Shown here piece after piece: positions 38,347 to 47,144 of a DNA stretch of 64,000 nt. The notes beneath the pieces are model-generated. The model did not search any database. It was not told the origin of the DNA and saw nothing but the letters and a program-made list of their open reading frames with translations. Source of the DNA: Chitinophagaceae bacterium (GTDB lineage: Bacteria; Bacteroidota; Bacteroidia; Chitinophagales; Chitinophagaceae); NCBI GenBank assembly GCA_016706055.1, contig JADJKL010000002.1, forward strand, positions 62,001 to 126,000, in the 5' to 3' direction. The position numbers and the translations under genes are program-made. Numbering within the stretch: position 1 is the first letter of the stretch; each line of letters begins with the position of its first letter.

Positions 38347-38793
38347 TTAATTAATAATAATTTCTTTTACTGATGCTTTGACTTCTTCTTTCTTCGGAAG
38401 GTTTAAAATCAACACTCCATTGATGTATGAAGCTTCGATTTTTGTTGCATCTATTTTTGTATCAACTGTGAAAGATCTCTTAAAAGAACGATAGCTATAT
38501 TCTCTTCTAATTTGCTTGTCATTCTCTTTCTTCTCTTCGTTTTTCTTCTCAGCAGAGATTGTCAGCAAACTGTCATCTAAATTGATTTTAAAATCTGCTT
38601 TTTCAAAACCTGGTGCTACAACTTCAAGTTGATAACTGTTTGCTGTTTCTTTGACGTTAACCGGAACAGAACCTTTTAGTTCTGATTTGTTAAAATCATT
38701 TTTAAAGAATATTGGCAACTCTGTAAACAACTCATCAACCAAATTGTTGATTGATCCCTCAAAAGGCTTCTGCTTAAAATTTACGTTTAACAT
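38347..38793 (-). CDS. Hsp20 / alpha-crystallin small heat shock protein
   Basis: 148 aa. The alpha-crystallin domain spans about residues 45-140: VPVNVKETANSYQLEVVAPGFEKADFKINLDDSLLTISAEK, then SYRSFKRSFTVDTKIDATKIEASYINGVLILNLPKKE, with the NGVLxLxLPK signature. The C-terminal VKEIIIN ends close to the IxI anchor. An ATP-independent holdase in the cytoplasm. Confidence 0.93.
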   Translation of the reverse strand: MLNVNFKQKPFEGSINNLVDELFTELPIFFKNDFNKSELKGSVPVNVKETANSYQLEVVAPGFEKADFKINLDDSLLTISAEKKNEEKKENDKQIRREYSYRSFKRSFTVDTKIDATKIEASYINGVLILNLPKKEEVKASVKEIIIN

Positions 38794-38994
38794 GATTGTA
38801 TAGTTTTATTTTTTTTAATTTCAATTACGAATAGCAATTAATCAAACTACATACCATTGCCAAATGCCAGCTTTTTTACTGACAATACTGACTGGTTTCT
38901 CATTTTTGTATAGACAGAATTTCCGAAAAGAGGAAAATCTGCTGACAAAATTTCTGTAGTCGAATGATTGTTTCTACACACTACACATTTTGTT

Positions 38995-39002
38995 TACTTT
39001 TG
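38995..39002 (+). promoter_or_regulatory. -7 element of the bacilliredoxin gene
   Basis: TACTTTTG fits TAnnTTTG. It lies 25 nt before the ATG at 39027 and inside the longer open frame, which supports the later start. Confidence 0.5.
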
Positions 39003-39026
39003 CATTTAATAAAAAATAAAGTAAAT

Positions 39027-39443
39027 ATGTATCCAGAAGAAATAGTAGTACCGATGAAAGAAGAATTGACTGAAAATGGTTTTTCAGAATTGCTTTCATC
39101 TACAGATGTAGATACTCAATTAGCCAAAGAAGGAACAACACTGGTAATGATAAATTCCGTTTGTGGTTGTTCTGCTGGTACAGCCAGACCGGGTATTTTA
39201 TTAGCAGTGGCAAATGCAACTCAAAAGCCAACTTACTTGGCAACAAGTTTTGCCGGCTTTGATGTGGAAGCTGTAAAAAGTATTCGTCAACATTTAATGC
39301 CTTATCCGCCATCTTCACCAGCTATTGCATTATTTAAAAATGGTCAGGTAGTGCATTTTATTGAACGTCATCAGATTGAAGGCAGATCAGCTCAAATGAT
39401 TGCTGAAAACCTTATCGGTGCTTTTGATCAGTACTGCAATTAA
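39027..39443 (+). CDS. BrxA/BrxB-family bacilliredoxin (YphP/YqiW)
   Basis: 138 aa, starting MYPEEIVVPMKEELTENGF as family members do; the longer frame from 38964 is rejected. The redox motif is C46-G-C48 in VCGCSAGTARPG. In Bacillus such proteins remove bacillithiol from oxidised proteins; whether this organism makes bacillithiol cannot be judged here. Cytoplasmic. Confidence 0.92.
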   Translation: MYPEEIVVPMKEELTENGFSELLSSTDVDTQLAKEGTTLVMINSVCGCSAGTARPGILLAVANATQKPTYLATSFAGFDVEAVKSIRQHLMPYPPSSPAIALFKNGQVVHFIERHQIEGRSAQMIAENLIGAFDQYCN

Positions 39444-39465
39444 AAAAATACGACAAATAAGTTTT

Positions 39466-39503
39466 CGAGTTTCGAGGCATAGTCTCGAAACTCGTTTCGT
39501 TTT
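39466..39503 (+). terminator. Rho-independent terminator of the bacilliredoxin gene
   Basis: Perfect 11-bp stem CGAGTTTCGAG / CTCGAAACTCG with a 7-nt loop, followed by TTTCGTTTTG. Confidence 0.8.
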
Positions 39504-39568
39504 GCCTAAGGCTCATAACTAACAACTCGAAACTTTCTTTATATTCGCTGCTAACCAACTATTTATTC

Positions 39569-40753
39569 ATGTATCCCAACCTATACTTCGCATTTAAAGA
39601 CCTTTTTGGGGTTGAATGGAACTTTCTTCGGTTTGTGAATTCTTTTGGCTTTTTTGTTGCCATAGCATTTATTGTTTCTGCAATAGTTTTAGCAAATGAG
39701 TTAAAACGAAAGAGCAAGCAAGGCTTATTTCAACCAACAGAGATGCAGATAACGGTTGGAAAACCGGCTTCTTATCTAGATTTAGGATTAAACTTTCTAT
39801 TAGGATTTCTTTTGGGTTACAAGATTGTAGCATTATTCATAATGGATAGTTCCGCTACAGAAGATCCGCAGGCTTTTATATTCTCTACATTGGGAAGTTG
39901 GCCAGCAGGTATTTTGTTAGGGCTGTTGTTTGCAGGAATGAAATGGTGGGAAAAGAACAAGCAAAAACTGGCTAAACCTGAAACCAGAAATGTCCGCATC
40001 TGGCCGCATGACAGGGTAGGAGAAATAACTATTCTGGCTCTTGTTTTCGGTTTGCTTGGTGCTAAACTTTTCGACATTTTTGAGAACTGGAGCGACTTTT
40101 TAAAACATCCTAACGATTATATTTTTTCTGCCAAAGGATTGACTTTTTATGGTGGCCTTATTTGTGCAGCTTTGGCTATCTGGTGGTATGCTAAAAAGCA
40201 TAAAATTGGATTCTGGCATTTGAATGATGCGTTGGCACCAACAATGATGCTGGCTTATTCTATGGGCCGAATTGGTTGTCAGGTTTCTGGTGATGGCGAT
40301 TGGGGTATTGTAAATAACAATCCAAAGCCATATAGCTGGATGCCCGATTGGGTATGGTCTTATAAATATCCGCATAATGTAAATGAGTTTGGCGATATAA
40401 AAATTCCGGGCTGCGAAGGCAAATACTGCAATGAATTGGCAGCAGGTGTATTTCCAACTCCTTTGTATGAGATAATCGTCTGTTTCCTCCTTTTCTTATT
40501 GCTAATGTCGTTAAGGAAAAGGTTAAAAGTACCTGGAACAATGTTCGCCTTATATTTGATGTTTAACGGAATGGAAAGGTTTTTCATTGAGAAAATAAGG
40601 GTAAACAATAGGCTTGATTTGTTTGGATTTCATCCAACTCAGGCAGAGGTAATTTCCACTCTGTTGTTCCTAACTGGCTTGGGTATTTGGTTTTACGTTA
40701 CAAGAAAAGCAAAACACAAAATGGCGGCTACAAACACTACTAAATCTATATAG
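39569..40753 (+). CDS. lgt: Prolipoprotein diacylglyceryl transferase
   Basis: Transfers diacylglyceryl from phosphatidylglycerol to the lipobox cysteine, the first step of lipoprotein maturation. The Lgt signature appears as YSMGRIGCQVSGDGDWG, with the conserved Arg and Gly residues. FYGGLICAALAIWWYAKK matches the earlier YGGL motif, and the C-terminal half has PTPLYEI and NGMERFFIEKIRVN. At 394 aa it is longer than E. coli Lgt (291), as in other Bacteroidota. It serves the several lipoproteins predicted in this window. Confidence 0.93.
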   Translation: MYPNLYFAFKDLFGVEWNFLRFVNSFGFFVAIAFIVSAIVLANELKRKSKQGLFQPTEMQITVGKPASYLDLGLNFLLGFLLGYKIVALFIMDSSATEDPQAFIFSTLGSWPAGILLGLLFAGMKWWEKNKQKLAKPETRNVRIWPHDRVGEITILALVFGLLGAKLFDIFENWSDFLKHPNDYIFSAKGLTFYGGLICAALAIWWYAKKHKIGFWHLNDALAPTMMLAYSMGRIGCQVSGDGDWGIVNNNPKPYSWMPDWVWSYKYPHNVNEFGDIKIPGCEGKYCNELAAGVFPTPLYEIIVCFLLFLLLMSLRKRLKVPGTMFALYLMFNGMERFFIEKIRVNNRLDLFGFHPTQAEVISTLLFLTGLGIWFYVTRKAKHKMAATNTTKSI

Positions 40754-40898
40754 AATAAAATCTATATCATTTGGTCTCTGTTTTTGAAAACCTTACTGGT
40801 ATTGACTTTCCTGTGTTTATTAACATCTACCACGACTTTGGTTGATAATGTCCTCAATTTTAGGCTTTAAAACGCTATGAGATACGGCGAATAATGAT

Positions 40899-40906
40899 TA
40901 TTTTTG
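40899..40906 (+). promoter_or_regulatory. -7 element of the rpoD promoter
   Basis: TATTTTTG fits TAnnTTTG, about 118 nt before the sigma factor start. No -33 element at the right distance. Confidence 0.4.
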
Positions 40907-41023
40907 CAGACGGTCAGGGACGGACGTTACTTTTTATACAATTTTAAGGCAATTAACTATCCATTTGCAACATTCTGCAAACAATGACTGTCATTTTACG
41001 TTGATATTTAAATTAAACTAGTT

Positions 41024-41898
41024 ATGCGGCAGCTCAAAATTGCTACTCAGATTACCAACAGAGACTCACAAGCTGTTGAGAAGTACCTTCAGGAAATTTC
41101 AAAAATCTCTATGATTACGCCGGAAGAAGAGACAACTCTTGCCCAGCGGATTAAGATGTTTGGCAGAAACCCGGTTGATTCTCAAAGAGCTTTGGATAAA
41201 TTGGTGCAAGCCAACTTACGTTTCGTGGTATCTGTTGCTAAGCAATATCAACATCAGGGATTGTCACTTAGTGACTTGATTAACGAGGGTAACCTTGGCT
41301 TAATTAAAGCGGCTCAACGCTTTGATGAAACTAAAGGTTTCAAATTTATTTCTTACGCTGTGTGGTGGATTCGCCAATCGATACTGCAGGCGTTGGCAGA
41401 GAGCAGATTAGTCCGCTTGCCTCAAAACAAAAATTAAGTACGTACAACAAGGCTAACAAAGCTTACATGGCTTTTGAACAGGAACATGAGAGAGAGCCAT
41501 CTACTGAAGAGTTAGCAGAATTACTGGAGATGAGTGAAACAGAGATCAACAACATTTTCCAAAGTAACACCCGTCATACTTCCCTTGATGCACCTGTGCA
41601 TGAAGCTGAAGATGTAGCCATGGGCGATTTGCTGGAAGGTGGTGATGATACAGATGATGATGTAATGAAGGATTCTTTGAGAAACGAAATTCGCAGAGTT
41701 TTGAAATCGCTGTCACCAAGAGAGGCAGAAATTGTAAATGCTTATTTCGGTTTGGATGGAGAAAACGGAGTTACCATTGAACAGATTGGTCAGAAATACG
41801 ATCTTACAAAAGAACGTATCCGCCAGATCAAAGAAAGAGCTATCAAGCGTCTTCAAAAAGCCAGGTACAGCAGTGCATTAAAAGCATACTTAGGCTAA
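41024..41898 (+). CDS. rpoD: Primary sigma factor RpoD/SigA (frameshifted)
   Basis: The housekeeping sigma factor that recognises TAnnTTTG promoters in this phylum. It lacks region 1.1, as usual in Bacteroidota. Regions 1.2 (DSQAVEKYLQEISKISMITPEEE), 2 (ANLRFVVSVAKQYQHQGLSLSDLINEGNLGLIKAAQRFD, GFKFISYAVWWIRQSI), 3 and 4 (VTIEQIGQKYDLTKERIRQIKERAIKRL) are all present. The frame breaks in the A run at 41429-41433, where two A too many or one too few turn RLPQNK-LSTYNKANKA into a stop. Just before, ALAESRLVRLP lacks the Gln I expect in ALAEQSR, so a codon may also be missing. About 290 aa. Confidence 0.93.
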
Positions 41899-41931
41899 TA
41901 AATTCTAAATTGATGGGTTTAGTATAAACTG

Positions 41932-41966
41932 CCCCGGCTATTAGCCGGGGTTGTTTTATTTTGGGG
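41932..41966 (+). terminator. Rho-independent terminator of rpoD
   Basis: A 9-bp stem CCCCGGCTA / TAGCCGGGG with a one-base apex (in practice a 3-nt loop), followed by TTGTTTTATTTT. Confidence 0.9.
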
Positions 41967-42052
41967 AAGGATAATTCTTAGGTAAGCTTAATAGTAAAAG
42001 GCATCAGGATGTGAATTCTTAATTTTCTAGAACTTTTTATTAAAAAGTAATA

Positions 42053-42322
42053 ATGACTTTAGGAGGCAAAATATTTCTGATTCTATGTTTTCTTTTTCTT
42101 TTTTTGAGGATTTATTATAGCAATAAATTAGAAAATAGAAAAAGACGTCGCATTTCTATTATTGCTAGAATAATTGGTGGCGTTTATAGCAGTTTTGTTA
42201 TTTTCCCTATCCTAAAAAGTGGTAATAATATTTGGGAAAGGAAAATGATAAGAAATGCAAATATTGCGACTTTACTTTTTTGGATATTCTTTTTACTTGC
42301 AGTATTCTCAAGCTTTATATAA
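42053..42322 (+). CDS. Small membrane protein, unknown
   Basis: 89 aa with three hydrophobic stretches (residues about 5-19, 39-54 and 73-88) separated by a very basic loop (KLENRKRRRISIIAR). The positive-inside rule fits the basic loop in the cytoplasm. No family is recognised, and there are no close same-strand neighbours. It could be real, but it is short and AT-rich, and no clear promoter is visible. Confidence 0.45.
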   Translation: MTLGGKIFLILCFLFLFLRIYYSNKLENRKRRRISIIARIIGGVYSSFVIFPILKSGNNIWERKMIRNANIATLLFWIFFLLAVFSSFI

Positions 42323-42505
42323 AAAAAGAAACAAATGGTGAAAGACGGCATTCAACCATAATCTAGCGAATCAAAATACTCCTCTCTTCTGTCTATCATT
42401 CCAATCAGCTTATAACGCAGTTCCACATGGTCGTCAAGCAGACATAATACATAACCGATTATGCGTTATTTTTACAAACTTTTATTACAAGACAAATTAT
42501 CGAGA

Positions 42506-43447
42506 ATGGATACAAACGAGAAAGTACATTGTCTGATCATTGGGTCAGGGCCGGCAGGATATACAGCAGCTATTTACGCAGCAAGAGCAGGACTAAACCC
42601 TGTTTTATACCAGGGCATTCAGCCGGGCGGGCAATTAACGATTACAACAGAAGTTGAAAACTATCCGGGCTATCCAGATGGAATTCAAGGGCCGGATATG
42701 ATGGTACATTTTGAAAAACAGGCTGCCCGTATGGGAACGGATATACGTTACGGATTAGCAACAAAAGTTGACTTTTCGGGTGATGTACATAAAGTGCAGA
42801 TTGATGAAGAAAAATGGATTGAAGCTGATGCTGTTATTCTTTCCACTGGAGCTTCAGCAAAATGGCTTGGAATTGAAAGTGAGCAACGACTGAATGGTCA
42901 TGGTGTAAGTGCCTGTGCAGTATGCGATGGGTTTTTCTTTAAAGGAAAGGAAGTGGCAATCGTTGGTGCAGGAGATACGGCTGCGGAAGAAGCCTTGTAT
43001 TTGTCAAAAATCTGTTCTCAGGTGCATATGATTGTACGTCGTGGCGAAATGAGAGCAAGTAAAGTAATGCAGGACAGAGTTTTAAAAACCTCCAATATTA
43101 AAGTTTACTGGCATAGCGAAACAGACGAAGTGCTAGGGGATAAAAAAGTAGAAGCTGTCCGTATTAAGAATAGTGAAACGGGAGAGAAGACTGAAATCCC
43201 GGTAAGTGCTTTTTTTGTAGCAATTGGTCATCAGCCAAACTCAGAAATATTTAAACCATTTTTAGATATGGATGATGCCGGATATGTGAAGACAATTCCA
43301 GGTACATCAAAAACAAATATAGAAGGTGTATTTGCCTCTGGTGATGTGCAGGATAAAATTTACAGACAAGCTGTAACGGCAGCAGGAAGTGGTTGTATGG
43401 CTGCTTTGGATGCAGAACGATATCTTAGTGCAAAAGGATCACATTAA
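42506..43447 (+). CDS. trxB: Thioredoxin-disulfide reductase
   Basis: 313 aa; reduces thioredoxin with NADPH through FAD. LIIGSGPAGYTAAIYAARAGL is the FAD site, CAVC (C137-C140) the redox pair, VGAGDTAAEEALYL the NADPH site and GVFASGDVQDKIYRQAVTAAGSGCMAA the C-terminal FAD motif. I start at the Met at 42506 because the upstream extension has no family match. The folB gene starts 8 nt after its stop. Confidence 0.95.
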   Translation: MDTNEKVHCLIIGSGPAGYTAAIYAARAGLNPVLYQGIQPGGQLTITTEVENYPGYPDGIQGPDMMVHFEKQAARMGTDIRYGLATKVDFSGDVHKVQIDEEKWIEADAVILSTGASAKWLGIESEQRLNGHGVSACAVCDGFFFKGKEVAIVGAGDTAAEEALYLSKICSQVHMIVRRGEMRASKVMQDRVLKTSNIKVYWHSETDEVLGDKKVEAVRIKNSETGEKTEIPVSAFFVAIGHQPNSEIFKPFLDMDDAGYVKTIPGTSKTNIEGVFASGDVQDKIYRQAVTAAGSGCMAALDAERYLSAKGSH

Positions 43448-43455
43448 TAAAGCAT

Positions 43456-43793
43456 ATGAAAGCTCTTATAACTGTTTATTTAAATCAGGTTCGCTTTTTT
43501 GCTTATCATGGCTTGTTCGAAGAAGAACAAAAACGGGAAATGAGTTTGAAGTAAAACTTGCTGTTTCATACGATCCGGGAAGTGAACTTATTGATGAATT
43601 AGTTGAAACCGTAAATTATGCCAGCTTGTTTTCCATTTTACAGGAAGAAATGCAAAAGCCCCGTGAGTTGCTGGAAACTTTTGTAATGGAAGTAGCTGAT
43701 CTTTTGCACAAAAAATATCCATCAGTAAAAAAGATTGATATTTCACTTTCTAAATTAAATCCGCCAATTGCAAAATTTTGGGAAGTTGGGTAA
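43456..43793 (+). CDS. folB: Dihydroneopterin aldolase (frameshifted)
   Basis: Converts dihydroneopterin to 6-hydroxymethyl-dihydropterin in folate synthesis. From the ATG at 43456 the frame reads VYLNQVRFFAYHGLFEEEQK, the conserved FolB start with the YHG motif. One A missing from the run at 43529-43533 then shifts it. Corrected, it goes on TGNEFEVKLAVSYDP, VNYASLFSIL and LLETFVMEVADLL, ending KLNPPIAKFW. The corrected length of 112 aa is normal. It is close behind trxB, so probably co-transcribed. Confidence 0.88.
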
Positions 43794-43876
43794 AGTATTC
43801 AAAAGACTTTTAAATATTCTTTGTTCTTCCAGTTTCCTTTGTTCATATACCAAACGGATAAGATGAAAAATACTTC

Positions 43877-45166
43877 TCAATAGATCCATTCGCCCATCCA
43901 GCCATAAGTGATGGAGAGCTTATATTTTTCCAGAATCAGATAAACAAAAACGCGGTAAAGAATTATTGCCACTCCATCTATCAAAAGTGTCATTCGGCTG
44001 TTACCTGTTCCTGTTATAGCATTCAACCAAACAACTGAAAAGGACATAAAGAGAATGGCAACTGATACCACCCGAACAACAGGAATTGCGGCATCAATAA
44101 ATAAATCTGACTGACCAAAAATTGAAATTAATACACCCGGAAACAGATTGATGAATAATGCAATTAGTAATGCACCGCTAACACTTAGTCTGACAATCTT
44201 TAGAATAAGAGTCTTTACATTCTCCTGCTTTCCCTGTCCAATTATATTACTAACCATTGCAGAACTGGTAGCCGCAAAAGCCCAGGTAAGGCAGCCTGTT
44301 AAACCAAATACATTTCTCATCACATTGGAAATAACCAAATCAGTTTGCCCATGATGTTCAATAAGAATATAAAAGAATTCCCAACTCATTACACTAAAAG
44401 CAAGCTGAAGAATTATTGGTAAAGAGATGTCAAAAAGCTGTTTACTTAACTTTTTATTCCAATAAAAATGTTTGAATAATGAAAATTGTTTCCCAATCCC
44501 TTTTTTATGAATTACCAAAAAAACGACTACCATGCCTATAAACTCAGCAATAATAGAAGCAACCGCAGCTCCATTCAATCCCATTTCAGGAAATCCATAA
44601 TGCCCGAAAATAAAAAGATAATCAAATGCCACGTTGGCAATTGTTTCTGCAATGGCACCACTAATAAGATATTTACTGTTATTAGTTCCAACCAGCAACG
44701 CATTTCTCATTTGGTACACATACAAAAAGGGAAGTCCCCAGATTCTAATCTTCAAATACTCAATAGAATCTTTGGCAATTTATCGGAATGTAAAACTGCT
44801 TTCAGCACCACAGGAGCTAATATCCAGGTGATAACAATACCGAAAAAGGCGATAGCCAATGAAATGTAAACTCCTTGCCCAAACAATTTTCCAACTTCTT
44901 CCGGTTTATTCTCTCCGGCTCTCCGGGCAATCAAGGTTTGTAATCCATTATTCAATCCAAAACCAATCATGGCAAAAATGAGGTAGTAAACTCCAGTGAT
45001 ACTTGCCGTAGCCAATGCTTCCTGGCTATAATGCCCAAAAAATATTATTGGTAATGAAATTGAATTGCGGTACTAATATGGCAAGGCTTATCGGCAGGGC
45101 TATCTTTAAAATTTGCCGATAGCTGGTAGTGACCTGAAGGTTTGTATCTGGTAAAGAATTTGCCAT
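43877..45166 (-). CDS. MATE-family multidrug/Na+ antiporter (two lesions)
   Basis: About 430 aa with 12 hydrophobic segments, typical of MATE exporters. From the Met at 45166 it reads TSYRQILKIALPISLAILVPQFNFITNNIF. The frame is then disturbed in the A run at 45037-45042 (minus-strand T run; one T too many or two missing). It resumes GHYSQEALATASITGVYYLIFAMIGFGLNNGLQTLIARRAGE, the MATE core, and is shifted again by a missing base at 44771-44773 (KLPKDSIEYLKIRIWG expected). The rest to 43877 is intact. Substrate unknown. It is divergent from the DUF3822 gene. Confidence 0.88.
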
Positions 45167-45179
45167 TGATAAAAGTGGG

Positions 45180-45187
45180 CAAACCTA
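45180..45187 (-). promoter_or_regulatory. -7 element of the MATE gene
   Basis: TAGGTTTG on the minus strand fits TAnnTTTG, 13 nt before the ATG at 45166. No clear -33 box. Confidence 0.4.
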
Positions 45188-45233
45188 CGATATTTAAATT
45201 TTTGTCTATTATTGCACGCCAACTTAATAAATA

Positions 45234-46042
45234 TTGAAACAATTATTTCATATAGAATTTGAAGCTGTCGGAGATAGGCAGCAGGTGCTTTCTTTGCGGA
45301 TAGGAAAACAGCATTTTGCCTTTGCTATTGCCAATAAATCCGGAGAGGAATTATATCAATTAGCCTATTATTCAATTGAAGAATGGAATGAAAAATGTTG
45401 GCAGGATATAATGGATTCAAATCCTGTTTTAAGCAATTCATTTTATGAAGTGTTGGTAGCTTTGATTTTTCAGAAAGCTTGCTTGCGCCTTCCAAAGAAT
45501 TTAAAACTGATGAAGCCGGAACATTGCTCAATATTACTTACGGAGTAAATAGTCAGTCAACAGTTATTTCAGAAAGTATTACAGGATGGCAATTGTATAA
45601 TATCTATGCTGTTCCTGCTGAAATAAAAGATTGGGTCAGCCGGAAATTTCCAACGGCCCGATTCTGGCATCAGTATTCGCTGGATGTAAGAAATTCAATT
45701 GGCGTTACGGAAGAAGGAAGGTTGCAGGTTGATTTTAGAAAAGAGGAATTTGTAGTGATTGCTACGAACCGCAATAATATTTTATTAACGCAGACATTTG
45801 AATACACAACACCAGAAGATGTATTATTTTATTTACTCAAAATCTGTAATCAGTTTTCGCTATCGAGAGAGAGGGTAGAATTACAGTTATCTGGGTTGGT
45901 TGATAAGCAATCTTCGTTGTACAAGGAGTTGTACCAGTATTTCATAAATATAAAATTTAGAAATGCACAATGGAATACAGGCGTAGAATACCCGGCGCAT
46001 TTTTTTACTTCACTAAATGATCTTGCCAAATGCGTATCATAG
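45234..46042 (+). CDS. DUF3822 family protein (frameshifted)
   Basis: About 269 aa after correction. The frame starts at TTG 45234 (KQLFHIEFEAVGDRQQVLSLRIG), directly behind an in-frame stop. It breaks at 45461-45463 where one T is missing: EVLVAFDFSESLLAPSKEFK is expected. It is intact from there to 46042. DUF3822 proteins are Bacteroidota-specific and often precede rsmD, as here with a 13-nt overlap. The alternation FAFAIANKSG / LLAPSKEFK / FVVIATNRNN / VELQLSGLVD suggests an ASKHA-like (actin/Hsp70) fold. Function unknown, perhaps tied to ribosome modification by context only. Confidence 0.8.
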
Positions 46043-46575
46043 GTGGCGAACATGGCGGAAGGAAATTTAATCCGCCCAATAAAATGCCTTACACAAGGCC
46101 AACTACTGATATTGCAAAAGAAGGTTTGTTTAATGTATTGCAAAACAATCTTGACTTTGAAGAAATCAGAACATTAGATCTTTTCGGCGGTACAGGTAGC
46201 ATTAGTTACGAACTGGCCTCAAGAGGTGTGGAAGATTTAACGATTGTAGAGAAAGATGCTGCCATGTATGAGTTTATTAAAAAAACAGCGGCAACATTGC
46301 GAATTGAAAATATCCAAGTAATTAAAATGGATGTTTTTAAATTTATTAATAATTGTACAGAGCAATTTCATTTTATTTTTGCCGGCCCGCCGTATGCATT
46401 AACAACCATTGATGATTTGCCGAAGAATATATTTGAAAAGCAATTATTAAAGAAAGACGGATGGTTTGTGCTGGAACATACGCCAAGAAATAGTTACAAA
46501 TCATTTCCTTTTTATAAAACGGAGCGAAATTACGGCACAACTATATTTACTACTTTTATTGAGAGCAGAGACTAA
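46030..46575 (+). CDS. rsmD: 16S rRNA (guanine966-N2)-methyltransferase, RsmD family
   Basis: 181 aa, class I SAM methyltransferase. MRIIGGEHGGRKFNPP and TRPTTDIAKEGLFNVLQ are RsmD signatures, and LDLFGGTGSISYELASRG is the SAM-binding motif I. Motif IV, normally DPPY/F, reads GPPY here (G119-Y122, FIFAGPPYAL). A GAC to GGC change could be natural or an error. It overlaps DUF3822 upstream, and its stop overlaps the next start by 1 nt, so it is translationally coupled. Confidence 0.9.
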   Translation: MRIIGGEHGGRKFNPPNKMPYTRPTTDIAKEGLFNVLQNNLDFEEIRTLDLFGGTGSISYELASRGVEDLTIVEKDAAMYEFIKKTAATLRIENIQVIKMDVFKFINNCTEQFHFIFAGPPYALTTIDDLPKNIFEKQLLKKDGWFVLEHTPRNSYKSFPFYKTERNYGTTIFTTFIESRD

Positions 46576-47144
46576 TGAAGAAAGCAGCACTTAGAAATAT
46601 TTACAAAGAGAAAAGAAATGAACTTTCTGCTGCTGAAAGAAACAAACTGGATGATCTGTTATTGATTCAGCTTCAAAAAGCGGAAATTCCTTTTATACAA
46701 TCGTTACTTTCATTCTGGCCGATTGAAGAACAGAAGGAGCCAGACACACATCTTTTTACAGATTATCTCGAATTCAGAAATCCAGAATTGACAATAGCCT
46801 ATCCAAGAACAGATTTTATGCTGGATGAAATGATTGCTGTAACTGTTCATCCCGAAACTGATTTTATCAAAAACGAATACAATATTTATGAACCTTCTGA
46901 AGGAGATGTGCTTCCTGCGGATGAAATTGATTTAATATTGGTGCCGTTACTCGCAGTAGATAAAAAAGGCTATAGAGTTGGATATGGTAAAGGTTTTTAT
47001 GAAAAGTTTCTCCCATCATGCAAAAAGGAATGCCTGAAAGTTGGGTTTTCTTATTTTGAGCCTGTTGATGAAATAACAGATAAGGACGAATTTGACGTAC
47101 CTTTAGACCTTTGTATTACACCGCACAATATTTATGTTTTCTAA
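46575..47144 (+). CDS. 5-formyltetrahydrofolate cyclo-ligase
   Basis: 189 aa; converts 5-formyl-THF to 5,10-methenyl-THF with ATP. AALRNIYKEKRNELSAAER is the family N-terminus and LLAVDKKGYRVGYGKGFYEKFL the ATP/folate motif. The start ATG overlaps the rsmD stop, and the 3' end overlaps lpxK by 11 nt. Confidence 0.93.
   Translation: MKKAALRNIYKEKRNELSAAERNKLDDLLLIQLQKAEIPFIQSLLSFWPIEEQKEPDTHLFTDYLEFRNPELTIAYPRTDFMLDEMIAVTVHPETDFIKNEYNIYEPSEGDVLPADEIDLILVPLLAVDKKGYRVGYGKGFYEKFLPSCKKECLKVGFSYFEPVDEITDKDEFDVPLDLCITPHNIYVF

Noticed and set aside
41429..41433. Programmed ribosomal frameshift in the sigma factor and parE
   Set aside because: Lesions of the same kind occur in many unrelated genes, with both deletions and insertions and no slippery-site-plus-structure pattern.
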